From Marivita sp. XM-24bin2 (GTDB lineage Bacteria > Pseudomonadota > Alphaproteobacteria > Rhodobacterales > Rhodobacteraceae): DNA of 50,622 bases. Shown piece after piece: positions 24,244-33,256 of the stretch. The stretch covers positions 1 through 50,622 of the forward strand of contig QCWH01000010.1 in assembly GCA_003149565.1 (NCBI GenBank), in the 5' to 3' direction. The notes under the pieces are model-generated. The model had not been told where the DNA came from and did not search any database. It saw nothing but the letters and a program-made list of their open reading frames with translations. The number at the start of each line of letters is the position of its first letter. Position 1 is the first letter of the stretch. Both the position numbers and the translations under genes were made by a program.

Positions 24244-25665
24244 ATGCGCCCAATGACCGGCCAGATCGTCACCCGTTTCGCCCCCTCGCCCACCGGCTAT
24301 CTGCACATTGGCGGCGCGCGCACGGCGCTGTTCAACTGGCTCTACGCGCGTGGTCGCGGCGGGAAGTTCCTGTTGCGGATCGAGGATACCGATCGGGCGC
24401 GCTCGACGCCCGAAGCAACCGCCGCGATCCTCAAGGGGCTTGAGTGGCTGGGCCTTGATCACGATGGCGACGTGGTGAGCCAGGCCGCGGGCGCGGACCG
24501 CCATGCCGAAGTCGCGCATGAGCTTTTGGCAAAGGGTGCGGCCTACAAGTGCTTTTCGACACAGGACGAGATCGAGGCGTTTCGTGAGGCGGCACGCGCA
24601 GAGGGAAAATCGACTCTTTTCCAGAGCCCCTGGCGGGATGCCGATCCGTCAACGCACCCGGATGCGCCGTTTGTGATCCGGCTCAAGACGCCGATGGACG
24701 GTACAACAGTGATCCGCGATCAGGTACAGGGCGACGTCACCATCCGCAACGATCAGCTGGATGACATGGTTCTGCTTCGTTCGGACGGCACGCCGGTCTA
24801 CATGCTGGCGGTGGTTGTCGATGACCATGATATGGGCGTGACCCATGTGATCCGAGGGGATGACCACCTTAACAATGCCGCGCGTCAGATGGGCATTTAC
24901 ACCGCGATGGGTTGGGACGTGCCGGTCTGGGCGCATATTCCGCTGATTCACGGGCCCGACGGCAAGAAGCTGTCCAAACGCCACGGCGCGCTTGGGGTCG
25001 AGGAATATCAGGCGATGGGCTATCCAGCGGCAGGCATGCGCAACTACCTCGCGCGTCTGGGCTGGAGCCATGGAGATGATGAGTTCTTTACAGATGAGCA
25101 GGCGAAAGAGTGGTTTGATCTGGGCGGCATTGGCAAATCGCCGGCGCGGTTTGATTTCAAAAAGCTTGAGAATCTCAGCGGCCAGCATATCGCTGTGGCC
25201 GACGATGCTGCACTGCTGCATGAATTGACCGCATATCTGCAGGCAGCGGGAGCACCTGCCCTCACGGAAGCGCAAGCGGACGGGATCCTTCGTGCGATGT
25301 ATTGCCTCAAGGAAAGAGCACGCACATTCCCGGAACTGATTGAAAAGGCGCACTTTGTTCTGACCAGCCGCCCTATTGAGCCCGATGAGAAAGCGGCCAA
25401 GGCCTTGGATTCGGTATCCCGTGGTATACTGCAATCGTTGACGCCGCAGTTGCAAAATGCTAGCTGGACGCGCGACGAGCTTGAAGCCGTCACATCCCGA
25501 ATTGCAGAAGAGCACGGGACGAAATTCGGCAAACTGGCAGGCCCGATGCGGGCAGCGCTGGCAGGCCGGGCCGTGACGCCGAGTGTGTTCGATATGATGC
25601 TGGTTCTGGGGCGCGACGAAACCGTTGCCCGCCTGACAGAAGCAGCCGCCAACGGAACCGATTGA
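24244..25665 (+). CDS. gltX: Glutamate-tRNA ligase
   Basis: It charges tRNA-Glu (and in many alphaproteobacteria one of two copies charges tRNA-Gln for later amidation). The 473-residue class I synthetase has the HIGH-type motif [42 protein letters not shown]-like [15 protein letters not shown], and the KMSKS equivalent KLSKRHGA. Start ATG at 24244 follows AAAGG; the internal ATG at 24253 is less well placed. Whether a second gltX exists elsewhere cannot be seen. It begins on the far side of the CtrA box from comEC. Confidence 0.96.
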   Translation: MRPMTGQIVTRFAPSPTGYLHIGGARTALFNWLYARGRGGKFLLRIEDTDRARSTPEATAAILKGLEWLGLDHDGDVVSQAAGADRHAEVAHELLAKGAAYKCFSTQDEIEAFREAARAEGKSTLFQSPWRDADPSTHPDAPFVIRLKTPMDGTTVIRDQVQGDVTIRNDQLDDMVLLRSDGTPVYMLAVVVDDHDMGVTHVIRGDDHLNNAARQMGIYTAMGWDVPVWAHIPLIHGPDGKKLSKRHGALGVEEYQAMGYPAAGMRNYLARLGWSHGDDEFFTDEQAKEWFDLGGIGKSPARFDFKKLENLSGQHIAVADDAALLHELTAYLQAAGAPALTEAQADGILRAMYCLKERARTFPELIEKAHFVLTSRPIEPDEKAAKALDSVSRGILQSLTPQLQNASWTRDELEAVTSRIAEEHGTKFGKLAGPMRAALAGRAVTPSVFDMMLVLGRDETVARLTEAAANGTD

Positions 25666-25747
25666 CGCCAACGCGGCATCGGTGCCTAGGTTTGGGATAG
25701 CTGGCTCTGGGCGCTTTGTTCAGAGCATTGAGACGAAGGGACCACGT

Positions 25748-27043
25748 ATGTCTGACACCTCCAAAACCGCGAAGCTGACCATTGGGGACAGCTCTTACGA
25801 GTTGCCAATCTATACCCCGACTGCCGGACCAGATGTCATCGACATCCGAAAGCTTTACGGCCAAGCGGGCGTGTTCACCTACGATCCGGGTTTCACCTCA
25901 ACCGCGGCGTGCGACAGCACCATCACCTTTATCGACGGTGACAAGGGCGAATTGCTGCACCGGGGGTATCCGATTGACCAACTGGCGGCCAAGTCGCACT
26001 ACCTCGAAGTTTGTTTCCTGCTACTTTACGGCTACTTGCCCAAGGCAGACGAGCTTGAAAATTTCGAGCGTACGATCACCCAGCACACGATGATCCACGA
26101 GCAGATGCACAACTTCTTCCGTGGGTTCCGTCGCGATGCCCACCCGATGGCCACGATGGTGGGTGTGGTTGGCGCGATGTCGGCCTTCTATCACGACTCC
26201 ACCGACATCAATAACCCGCGCGAGCGTGAAATCGCGTCGCATCGCCTGATCGCAAAGATGCCCACCATCGCGGCGATGGCATACAAGTATTCGATCGGTC
26301 AGCCCTTTGTGTATCCGCGCAACGATCTGGATTATGCAGCGAACTTCCTGCACATGTGCTTTGCGGTTCCCGCTGAGGAATATCAGGTTGATCCGATTCT
26401 CGCCCGTGCGATGGACCGCATCTTTACCCTGCATGCCGACCACGAGCAGAACGCGTCGACCTCGACGGTACGTCTGGCGTCGTCTTCGGGTGCGAACCCG
26501 TTTGCCTGTATCGCTGCTGGTATCGCCTGCCTCTGGGGTCCGGCACATGGTGGTGCGAACCAGGCCTGCCTTGAGATGCTCAAGGAAATTGGCACACCTG
26601 ATCGCATCCCGGAATACATCGCCCGCGCCAAGGACAAGAACGACCCGTTCCGCCTGATGGGCTTTGGCCACCGCGTCTACAAGAACTTCGATCCGCGCGC
26701 GACGGTGATGAAGCAGTCGGCGGACGAAGTGCTTGATCTGCTGGGTGTTGAGAACAACCCGATCCTGGCCACCGCGAAAGAACTGGAAAAGGCCGCACTT
26801 GCGGATGACTATTTCGCTGAGAAAAAGCTCTTCCCGAACGTCGACTTCTATTCGGGCGTCATCCTCGAAGCGATGGGCTTCCCGACGTCGATGTTCACGC
26901 CGATCTTCGCTTTGAGCCGGACCGTTGGCTGGATTTCGCAGTGGAAAGAACAGCTGGCCGATCCGCAGATGAAAATCGGCCGTCCGCGCCAGCTTTATCA
27001 AGGCGAAACAATGCGCGACTATGTCGATATCGAAAATCGGTAA
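25748..27043 (+). CDS. gltA: Citrate synthase (type II, hexameric)
   Basis: It condenses acetyl-CoA with oxaloacetate at the entry to the TCA cycle. The 431-residue protein has the N-terminal beta-domain ([19 protein letters not shown] and [21 protein letters not shown]) typical of type II enzymes. The catalytic residues are His267 in WGPAHGGAN, His308 in [10 protein letters not shown] and Asp366 in NVDFYSG, matching His264, His305 and Asp362 of E. coli. AAGGGACC precedes the ATG at 25748. An intrinsic terminator follows within 10 bases of the stop codon. Confidence 0.97.
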   Translation: MSDTSKTAKLTIGDSSYELPIYTPTAGPDVIDIRKLYGQAGVFTYDPGFTSTAACDSTITFIDGDKGELLHRGYPIDQLAAKSHYLEVCFLLLYGYLPKADELENFERTITQHTMIHEQMHNFFRGFRRDAHPMATMVGVVGAMSAFYHDSTDINNPREREIASHRLIAKMPTIAAMAYKYSIGQPFVYPRNDLDYAANFLHMCFAVPAEEYQVDPILARAMDRIFTLHADHEQNASTSTVRLASSSGANPFACIAAGIACLWGPAHGGANQACLEMLKEIGTPDRIPEYIARAKDKNDPFRLMGFGHRVYKNFDPRATVMKQSADEVLDLLGVENNPILATAKELEKAALADDYFAEKKLFPNVDFYSGVILEAMGFPTSMFTPIFALSRTVGWISQWKEQLADPQMKIGRPRQLYQGETMRDYVDIENR

Positions 27044-27052
27044 TTCTTGAGG

Positions 27053-27078
27053 AAAGGCCGCCTTCGGGTGGCCTTTTT
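27053..27078 (+). terminator. Rho-independent terminator after gltA
   Basis: A 7-base stem GGCCGCC/GGTGGCC (one G-U pair) with a TTCG loop is flanked by AAA and TTTTT. The next start codon (27082) is only three bases after the T-run. Confidence 0.9.
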
Positions 27079-27081
27079 CAT

Positions 27082-27591
27082 ATGACCCAATTGGTGACCA
27101 AACGGCTGGTGTTGAGAAAGGCCCGGATCGAAGATCTGGACGATCTGCATGCTGTCTACAGCGACCCTCAGGTGATGCGCTACTGGTCCACCCCGCCGCA
27201 TGAGGACATTTCCCGAACCCGTCGTCATCTGGAACGCCTGATCGCGTCGTCCGAGCCGGTCGTCAGCTATTTCGTGATTGAATGCGGCAGCCATGCAATC
27301 GGCTGCGCAGGCGTGCATATGGGGGATGAGGTGGGCTTTCTGCTGCGCTCGGACCATTGGCAGCAAGGGCTGATGTCGGAAGCACTTGGGGCGCTGATCC
27401 CCTACTTCTTTGAAGAGCTGCGCTATCCGCAACTAACAGCAGATGCGGACCCGATGAACGCGGCCTCCGTAGCAACGCTGATGTCAGCGGGTTTCGTAAA
27501 AACCGGTGAAGCGAAAAACACATTCTGTGTTGATGGGGTGTGGTCGGATAGCGTGTATTTCACCCTGAAGCCAGAGTTCCGGGCAGCGTAG
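27082..27591 (+). CDS. GNAT-family N-acetyltransferase (RimJ/RimL-like)
   Basis: The 169-residue protein begins MTQLVTKRLVLRKARIEDLDD, the usual N terminus of the RimJ/RimL-like GNAT group. It has the acetyl-CoA loop region FLLRSDHWQQGLMSEALGALI and the C-terminal LTADADPMNAASVATLMSAGFVK. It would acetylate an amino group, but the substrate (ribosomal protein, amino acid or small molecule) cannot be read from the sequence. The start codon sits directly after the gltA terminator; the only purine-rich sequence upstream is in the hairpin stem itself. Expression may therefore depend on readthrough from gltA, or the true promoter may overlap the terminator. Confidence 0.85.
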   Translation: MTQLVTKRLVLRKARIEDLDDLHAVYSDPQVMRYWSTPPHEDISRTRRHLERLIASSEPVVSYFVIECGSHAIGCAGVHMGDEVGFLLRSDHWQQGLMSEALGALIPYFFEELRYPQLTADADPMNAASVATLMSAGFVKTGEAKNTFCVDGVWSDSVYFTLKPEFRAA

Positions 27592-27618
27592 GGCCGAACG
27601 AACCGAGCCGTTCGACCC
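27591..27618. terminator. Hairpin between convergent genes
   Basis: Arms GGGCCGAACG (27591-27600) and CGTTCGACCC (27609-27618) pair with one mismatch around an 8-base loop. It lies in the 40-base gap between the acetyltransferase stop codon and the stop codon of the convergent hydratase gene. It is probably a shared, weak terminator. Confidence 0.5.
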
Positions 27619-27631
27619 TGCTTAATGCGTG

Positions 27632-28408
27632 TCACCGGCCTTCGTATTGCGCAGGACGCTTTTGAAGGAACGCCACGACCCCTTCTTTGAAATCACGTGT
27701 CTGGCCACACTGTCCTTGCAGCTTGGCTTCCAGCGCCAACTGCTCTTCGAGGTTGTTGTCATACGAAGCGCGGATGGACTGCTTGACACGCTGGTATGCT
27801 GCGGTTGGCCCCTTTGCGAGGTGCAACGCCCGCGCCTTCCAATGCTCGACAAAGCGCGCATCGGGTACCGCTTCCCAGATCATGCCCCAGTCATCGGCCT
27901 GCTTTGCGGTGATCTTTTCGGCGAAAAGCGCGGCACCCATCGCTTTGGCGAGACCCATCTGGCGCGGCAGATAGTAGGTGCCACCCGCATCCGGGATCAG
28001 GCCGATCCGGGTGAAGGCCTGAAGGAAAAAGGCGGATTCGGTGGCAATGACAACATCTGCCGCCAGCGCCAGGTTGGCCCCCGCCCCAGCCGCCGCGCCG
28101 TTGACCGCGCTTATGGTCGGCACAGGGCAATCGTAGATCGCGCGCAGCATTGGGACGTATTCGTCGCGCAGAGTGCGTTCCAGATCGAGGTTCGCGGCAG
28201 TGGCCCGATCACCGAGGTCTTGCCCCGAGCAGAAGGATTTGCCCTCACCGGTCAGCACGATCACCCGCGCGGATTTTCCGCCTTCCAGGACAGCATCGGT
28301 GATTTCGGCCCGCATTTGGGTGTTGAGGGCGTTCATCACCTCGGGACGGTTCAAGGTGACCGTGGCAATGTCGTCGGTGATGTCAAAGGTGATGGTCTCG
28401 TAATTCAT
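27632..28408 (-). CDS. Enoyl-CoA hydratase/isomerase family protein (PaaG-like)
   Basis: The 258-residue crotonase-fold protein has TVTLNRPEVMNALNTQM, the oxyanion-hole segments GKSFCSGQDLGDR and AVNGAAAGAGANLALAADVV, and ESAFFLQAFTRIGLIPDAGG with an aspartate rather than the second hydratase glutamate. This pattern is typical of the PaaG isomerase group, which acts on epoxyphenylacetyl-CoA, but no paa genes lie nearby, so a general fatty-acyl isomerase or hydratase role is equally possible. The ATG at 28408 has AGGAG ten bases upstream. It is downstream of ccmH on the same strand with a 73-base gap. Confidence 0.85.
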   Translation of the reverse strand: MNYETITFDITDDIATVTLNRPEVMNALNTQMRAEITDAVLEGGKSARVIVLTGEGKSFCSGQDLGDRATAANLDLERTLRDEYVPMLRAIYDCPVPTISAVNGAAAGAGANLALAADVVIATESAFFLQAFTRIGLIPDAGGTYYLPRQMGLAKAMGAALFAEKITAKQADDWGMIWEAVPDARFVEHWKARALHLAKGPTAAYQRVKQSIRASYDNNLEEQLALEAKLQGQCGQTRDFKEGVVAFLQKRPAQYEGR

Positions 28409-28481
28409 ACGCCGGGCACTCCTGATGCTGTTGGCGGCATCAAACACACATGCACCCGGTTTGGCAAAGCCGAACGCGGCG

Positions 28482-28973
28482 TCACGACTCTTTCAAGAGT
28501 TCCTTCAACCGTGCCTGCTCTTCTTCCGAGAGTCTGGCTTCGGTGGGTGCCGAAGCCGAGGCGCGACCGCGCACGTAAGCAACGCCAATTCCCAGAGCGA
28601 GCAGGAACAAGGCCGGGCCAGAGAGCCAGAGGATGATGTTCCAACCATCCGTGCGCGGCTTGAGCAAAACGAATTCGCCATACCGGGCAACCAGGTAGTC
28701 CAGCACCTGCTCATCGCTGTCACCCGCAACCAGCCGTTCGCGAACGACAAGACGCAGTTCACGGGCAAGGTCGGCGTTGGACTCGTCGATACTTTCATTC
28801 TGACAGACAACGCAACGCAAGCCCTTGGACAGTTCACGCGCACGACTTTCAAGCACCGGATCCTCCAGCACCTCGTCCGGTTGCACAGCATAAGCTGGCG
28901 TGGCGAATGGTGCTGCGACCGCAAGGCACAGAAGCAGCGCCAGAGCATTCAGCACGGTCACATTCCGTCTCAT
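28482..28973 (-). CDS. ccmH: Cytochrome c biogenesis protein CcmH (CycL)
   Basis: It is a periplasmic, membrane-anchored thioredoxin-like reductant that keeps apocytochrome CXXCH cysteines reduced for heme attachment by CcmF. The 163-residue protein has an N-terminal signal/anchor, the redox pair Cys54/Cys57 in LRCVVCQNESI, the conserved YGEFVLLKPR region and a C-terminal membrane helix (about residues 108-133) with a short charged tail. Its ATG overlaps the ccmF stop codon (ATGA), so the two are translationally coupled. The CcmI part found fused in E. coli CcmH is absent. Confidence 0.95.
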   Translation of the reverse strand: MRRNVTVLNALALLLCLAVAAPFATPAYAVQPDEVLEDPVLESRARELSKGLRCVVCQNESIDESNADLARELRLVVRERLVAGDSDEQVLDYLVARYGEFVLLKPRTDGWNIILWLSGPALFLLALGIGVAYVRGRASASAPTEARLSEEEQARLKELLKES

Positions 28974-30937
28974 TCCGCTGGAACCCCTTGTGGTGTCGCT
29001 TGTCGCCGCGCCCCGGCGGCAACGCGATAGCGGCGGTCGGTAAGTGACAAAACACCCCCAAGCGCCATCAGGATCGACCCTGCCCAAATCCAGTTCGCCA
29101 GCGGTTTGATATAGGTGCGGACAACCCAACCACCATCGTCCTGCTGATCGCCGATCACCACGTAGATATCCCGCAGGAACCGGTAGTCGATTGCGGCCTC
29201 GGTTGTTGGCATCTGCGCCACTGGATAGTTGCGTTTCTCGGGCTGCAGCACTGCGATTTGCTCGCCATCCTGGCGCACAATGACATCACCCATCGTGGAG
29301 AAGTAATTGGGCCCTCGCACCTCGTTGACAGCTGTCAGCTCAAGCTCGAAGTCGCCGACCTGATACGGCTCGCCGATTTGCGCAACGCGAATGTCTTCTT
29401 CCTGCCAAGCCATCAGCCCAGCGATGCCCACCATTGTGATGCCAAGACCGATATGAGCGGTCGCCTTGCCCCAATCGGCGCGCGGCAAGCGGAAGAGACG
29501 GGACAGGTCACGAGAGCGCCCCGTGCGATTCAGAAGGTCAAGCACTGCACCGGACAGAATCCAAGCGCCCAGGAACATCCCAACCGGTCCAAGCAGACTG
29601 TTGCCGGTTTGCATGGTCCAGAACAGGCCAAGAATCAGCACGCTCAGAATGAAGGCGGGGATCAACTGTTTCACCGTCCTGTCCAGCTTGGCGCGTTTCC
29701 AGCTGAGCATGGAGCCCAGAGGCAAAAGCAGCCCCAAAACGACCATGAAGGGCGTGAAGGCCATGTTGAAGAACGGAGGTCCAACGCTGAGTTTGGTGTC
29801 AAAGAACATCTCGGCCACAACCGGCCAGAGCGTGCCCACAAAGACGACAAAACAGCTTACAGCCAGAAGGACATTGTTCGCGACCAGAGCGCTTTCACGG
29901 CTTGCCACGCCAAACACACCTTTGGCTTCCATCGCGTTGGCACGCGCAGCAAACAATGTGAGTGCGCCACCTGTGAAGAACACCATAATCATTAGGATGA
30001 AGACACCGCGTTCCGGGTCGTTCGCGAAGGCATGCACAGACGTCAGCAGGCCCGAGCGGACGATGAACGTGCCAATCAGCGAGAAGCCGAAAGCAAGGAT
30101 GGCCAGCAGGATGGTCCAGCTTTTCAGAGCTTCGCGTTTCTCGACGACGATGGCGGAGTGCAGCAGCGCAGCAGCCAGAAGCCACGGCATGAAGGACGCA
30201 TTTTCAACAGGGTCCCAGAACCAGAAGCCGCCCCAACCCAGTTCATAATACGCCCACCACGAGCCCAGCGCGATGCCGATGGTCAGAAAAACCCATGCGG
30301 CCAAGGTCCAAGGACGCACCCAGCGGCCCCAAGCGGCGTCAACACGGCCTTCAATCAAGGCAGCCACGGCAAAGCTGAAGCAGATGCTGAGGCCCACGTA
30401 TCCGAGATAGAGGAACGGCGGGTGAAAGGCCAAACCCGGATCCTGCAACAGAGGGTTCAGGTCCTGTCCGTCGAATGGCGGCACCACAAGTCGCAGGAAA
30501 GGGTTTGAGGTGAAGATGATAAAGGCAAAAAATGCCACGGCCACCGCAGATTGCACCGCCAGCACGCGGGCGCGCAACGTTGGCGGAAGGCCTTTACCGA
30601 ACCACGCAGCCATCGCGCCAAACAGGGTCAGAATAAGGACCCAAAGCAGCATCGACCCTTCGTGATTCCCCCAGACCCCGCTGATCTTGTAGAGCATCGG
30701 CTTGGCCGAGTGACTGTTCAGCCAGACAAGGCGCAGAGAGAAATCTGAGGTTACAAAGGCATAGGTCAGCGCCGCAAAAGCAAAGCCGGTCAGAAGGAAC
30801 TGGACCGTCGCGGCCGGCTCGGCAACAGCCATCCACCCCGGCCAACGCTTGTGCGCCCCCACGAGAGGGACGATGGATTGCACGATCGCGACAAGGAACG
30901 CGAGGATGAGGGCGAAATGACCGAGTTCTGTAACCAT
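28970..30937 (-). CDS. ccmF: Cytochrome c heme lyase subunit CcmF
   Basis: It is the membrane core of the system I heme lyase, which takes heme from CcmE and attaches it to apocytochrome c. The 655-residue protein has about 14-15 membrane helices, the conserved periplasmic tryptophan-rich segment GWGGFWFWDPVENASFMPW, WGNHEGSMLLWVL, and LDLLNRTGRSRDLSRL. The expected heme-ligand histidine regions (for example FHPPFLYLGYVG) are present. ccmE, normally adjacent, lies about 15 kb away at 45621. The start ATG at 30937 is chosen from the family N terminus MVTELGHFALILA. Confidence 0.96.
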   Translation of the reverse strand: MVTELGHFALILAFLVAIVQSIVPLVGAHKRWPGWMAVAEPAATVQFLLTGFAFAALTYAFVTSDFSLRLVWLNSHSAKPMLYKISGVWGNHEGSMLLWVLILTLFGAMAAWFGKGLPPTLRARVLAVQSAVAVAFFAFIIFTSNPFLRLVVPPFDGQDLNPLLQDPGLAFHPPFLYLGYVGLSICFSFAVAALIEGRVDAAWGRWVRPWTLAAWVFLTIGIALGSWWAYYELGWGGFWFWDPVENASFMPWLLAAALLHSAIVVEKREALKSWTILLAILAFGFSLIGTFIVRSGLLTSVHAFANDPERGVFILMIMVFFTGGALTLFAARANAMEAKGVFGVASRESALVANNVLLAVSCFVVFVGTLWPVVAEMFFDTKLSVGPPFFNMAFTPFMVVLGLLLPLGSMLSWKRAKLDRTVKQLIPAFILSVLILGLFWTMQTGNSLLGPVGMFLGAWILSGAVLDLLNRTGRSRDLSRLFRLPRADWGKATAHIGLGITMVGIAGLMAWQEEDIRVAQIGEPYQVGDFELELTAVNEVRGPNYFSTMGDVIVRQDGEQIAVLQPEKRNYPVAQMPTTEAAIDYRFLRDIYVVIGDQQDDGGWVVRTYIKPLANWIWAGSILMALGGVLSLTDRRYRVAAGARRQATPQGVPAE

Positions 30938-31060
30938 ACGCCTGAGTATAGGCGCACCACAGGCTGCGGCCAATGCGTTTCCCAACTTTGCGCGGTTCAC
31001 ATTGTCGCAAGCATAAAACGTCGACGGACACGAATGGACGCGTCGATGCCTCCCCTGACC

Positions 31061-31585
31061 TCAGCGGCGCTGTTGGAGCCAGTCTTCCAGCGCCGCGTTA
31101 CCGTCAACCTGAGGCATTTCAGCCGGGCCTTGTGTCTCTGGCGATGATGCTTCTCTCGGGACATGCCGCGTCACGTGCGCAGCGATATCACGTTGAAATT
31201 CCTGTCCCTTTGCCTGGTGGCGCGCACCGAAATAAAAGCTGACGATTGCGCCCAACAGCCACCAGAGCGGCTCTGGCACAAGTGCGATCCCCGCCATACG
31301 TGCAGAGAACCACACAGGGTCTATCATGGCCGCGATGAAAAGACCCAGAGTGCCCAGCGCCATCGCGGGCCGGGGCACCCGGTTCAATGCGTCCATTATC
31401 CGGTCGAACAGACTGCGTTTCGGCGCATAGAACTCGGCTGCAAACTGTCGCAAAGCAGCCGCATGCCTGTCCTGATCGCGCTGTGCCTGCGCTTCGGCAT
31501 TTGGGCGAAACACCTCGACGGTGTCCCTCACAACATTGCGTCCTGACCCAAAGACCAACGAAAACAGGTGTTCGATCAATCCCAT
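31061..31585 (-). CDS. GTA-type holin (holin of 3TMs for gene-transfer release)
   Basis: The 174-residue protein begins MGLIEHLFSLVFGSGRNVVRDTVEVF, followed by a charged helix and hydrophobic helices near residues 78-97 (AMALGTLGLFIAAMIDPVWF) and 104-125 (IALVPEPLWWLLGAIVSFYFGARH). This matches the family described in Pfam as GTA_holin_3TM. It should form the membrane pores that let the endolysin reach the cell wall. Its start overlaps the end of the endolysin gene by ten bases, and AAGGA lies seven bases upstream. The pair is the counterpart of the rcc00555-rcc00556 lysis genes of Rhodobacter capsulatus, which also lie away from the main GTA cluster. Confidence 0.85.
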   Translation of the reverse strand: MGLIEHLFSLVFGSGRNVVRDTVEVFRPNAEAQAQRDQDRHAAALRQFAAEFYAPKRSLFDRIMDALNRVPRPAMALGTLGLFIAAMIDPVWFSARMAGIALVPEPLWWLLGAIVSFYFGARHQAKGQEFQRDIAAHVTRHVPREASSPETQGPAEMPQVDGNAALEDWLQQRR

Positions 31586-32199
31586 GAGGCGATCCTTCTG
31601 CGAAACTCCGTGTCGGAGAGATGATAGCGTGGCGCAATGAAGGCTTCGGCGCGTTTGATCCAACCACCCTTCCCCCCCGCGCGACTGAGGGCGTATTTCC
31701 GGCTGGCCGGGCGTCGGTCCGCCAGATCGAAATAATAGTTTCGACGCTCGATCCCGTAGGCATCGACGATGTGGTTTGGCGCGCTGGCATGGGCCCTTGC
31801 GGTCGCGGCAATCGTATTGGGGCCGATGGCCCCATCTACCGACACGGTAAAGCCCATCTTGCCCAACAGCGTTTGCAGGATTTTCACCGCATTGGCTCCG
31901 GCATTGACGTACATGTCGAATACCGAAGGCTGCAGGGGTTGCGGCAAATCAGCGATCCGAGGCCGACTGAAATAGTGGTCAACGAAAATCTTGACCGCTT
32001 TCGATTTGGTCAACCGTCGCACATCGGCCGGCGTCACCTGTCCATCTCCGGTCAGATCCAGCCCGAGACGCCGCATCGTGTGGATGGTCACTCCGTATTT
32101 GGTGGCGCCGCCCGGATCATCCGGGTCGTTCACATATCCGCCCTCTCGCGCGACGATCTCAGATGCAATGTCGCGCACCGACAACGTGCCCTGGCTCAT
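31576..32199 (-). CDS. GTA-type endolysin, N-acetylmuramidase (GH108) with peptidoglycan-binding domain
   Basis: It cuts peptidoglycan glycan strands to release particles from the cell. The 207-residue protein has the GH108 catalytic motif REGGYVNDPDDPGGATKYGV with Glu19 as the catalytic acid, FDMYVNAGANAVKILQ, then the C-terminal PG_binding_3 domain with GFTVSVDGAIGPNTIAA and RRNYYFDLADRRPASRKY. It lacks a signal peptide, so it depends on the holin encoded next to it. The ATG at 32199 has an excellent GGAGGAGC. A CtrA-type TTAACCAT half-site lies 43 bases upstream, which fits CtrA control of GTA lysis. Confidence 0.9.
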   Translation of the reverse strand: MSQGTLSVRDIASEIVAREGGYVNDPDDPGGATKYGVTIHTMRRLGLDLTGDGQVTPADVRRLTKSKAVKIFVDHYFSRPRIADLPQPLQPSVFDMYVNAGANAVKILQTLLGKMGFTVSVDGAIGPNTIAATARAHASAPNHIVDAYGIERRNYYFDLADRRPASRKYALSRAGGKGGWIKRAEAFIAPRYHLSDTEFRRRIASWD

Positions 32200-32241
32200 G
32201 GTGCTCCTCCGATTGCCCTTCGCTTGAAAGACTGCGAAGCT

Positions 32242-32260
32242 ATGGTTAACCGGATCAAAA
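32242..32260 (-). promoter_or_regulatory. CtrA half-site upstream of the endolysin-holin pair
   Basis: On the gene strand the sequence contains TTAACCAT (32249-32242), the half-site reported for CtrA in Roseobacters, preceded by TTTT seven bases away (TTTT-N7-TTAA), so one half is perfect and the other degenerate. It sits 43-61 bases before the endolysin ATG. The cupin gene on the other strand begins at 32282 and could also be affected. Confidence 0.5.
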
Positions 32261-32281
32261 CAGAGCGTGCGGTGCTTCAGA

Positions 32282-32737
32282 ATGGCTTTGAAACACACTG
32301 ATTTTTCGACCTATTCAGCTGAAGACATTGTTCGCCATCTTGATCTCGCACCGCATCCGGAAGGTGGGCATTTCCGACAAACATGGATTGCCGAGGGTGA
32401 GGGTCGGTCTGCTGGCACCTGCATATATTTCCTCCTCGCCAAAGAAGAATGCAGCCATTGGCACAAGGTCGATGCCACCGAGATTTGGCATTACTACGCC
32501 GGGGCTCCATTGGTACTTTCGATGTCAGAAACCGACGCCGGGCCTGCGCGAGATCATCTGCTGGGACCGGCTCTTTTTGACGGTCAAGCGCCTCAAATCA
32601 TCGTCCCGCCGCACTATTGGCAGGCCGCTCGGAGCACCGGCGATTGGACACTTGTTGGCTGCACCGTCAGCCCGGCGTTTCAATTTGAAGGCTTTGATCT
32701 GGCACCTTCGGGGTTTGACATTCCCCGCGCCGATTGA
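32282..32737 (+). CDS. Cupin-fold protein, DUF985 family
   Basis: The 151-residue protein has the DUF985 cupin pattern: LDLAPHPEGGHFRQTW near the N terminus, CIYFLLAKEECSHWHKVDATEIWHYYAG-like core with the metal-binding type histidines, and the second cupin strand GCTVSPAFQFEGFDLAP. Structures of this family show a small double-stranded beta-helix, but the substrate is unknown; a sugar-epimerase-like role has been suggested for some members. The ATG at 32282 starts MALKHTDFSTYSAED; an in-frame start at 32267 is possible. It is divergent from the endolysin gene and 12 bases upstream of the thioesterase gene, probably in one operon. Confidence 0.85.
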   Translation: MALKHTDFSTYSAEDIVRHLDLAPHPEGGHFRQTWIAEGEGRSAGTCIYFLLAKEECSHWHKVDATEIWHYYAGAPLVLSMSETDAGPARDHLLGPALFDGQAPQIIVPPHYWQAARSTGDWTLVGCTVSPAFQFEGFDLAPSGFDIPRAD

Positions 32738-32749
32738 CAAATCGCTGCC

Positions 32750-33229
32750 ATGACAGTGCCTTACCTCACCCCGCTGACCCCAGAACAACAACGCGCGTTT
32801 GGCGTGGCCGAGCCTTGGCCGCTGGCGCTTTCCGACCGTGTACGGTTTTCAGAGCTTGATCCGCTGAATCACGTCAATAATGTCGCCTATTTGATCTGGT
32901 TCGAAACCGCGCGGGTGACATATTTCAAGCATGTCGGGATTTCGCGATACGCCGACAAAACAGTTGAGCCGCGCATTGTCATCCGTCGCGGTGAGATCGA
33001 TTGGCTGCAAGAAATGCGCGCCGATGAAGACTATGTCATCCTGACCAAAGTTGTGGCCTATCGGTCCACCAGCTTTACCATGAAGCAGGAGATTGTCTCG
33101 GGCGGCACAACGCGGGCAACCTTCTCCTGTGTCGTGGTGCTTTTGCAGCCGGACGGCAGTGGCAGGATGCCGATTCCTCAACACATTCTCGATCACTTCC
33201 ACGAGGTGGACGGTGTTTCGCAACCGTGA
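32750..33229 (+). CDS. Acyl-CoA thioesterase (hotdog fold, 4HBT family)
   Basis: The 159-residue protein has the hotdog-fold active-site segment RFSELDPLNHVNNVAYLIWFETAR, in which the aspartate followed by NHVNN is typical of 4-hydroxybenzoyl-CoA thioesterase-like proteins. RIVIRRGEIDWLQEM follows. It would hydrolyse an acyl-CoA, with the acyl chain unknown. It lies 12 bases after the cupin gene, and its stop codon is 27 bases from that of the convergent pgi. Confidence 0.85.
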   Translation: MTVPYLTPLTPEQQRAFGVAEPWPLALSDRVRFSELDPLNHVNNVAYLIWFETARVTYFKHVGISRYADKTVEPRIVIRRGEIDWLQEMRADEDYVILTKVVAYRSTSFTMKQEIVSGGTTRATFSCVVVLLQPDGSGRMPIPQHILDHFHEVDGVSQP

Positions 33230-33256
33230 CGAGGCTGTCGCGAAACCCCTTCCCGC

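Noticed and set aside
30938-31060. A further palindrome doublet in the ccmF-holin gap (GTCGACG and GCGTCGATGC segments)
   Set aside because: The arms do not pair over more than a few bases, so it is at most a decayed member of the family.
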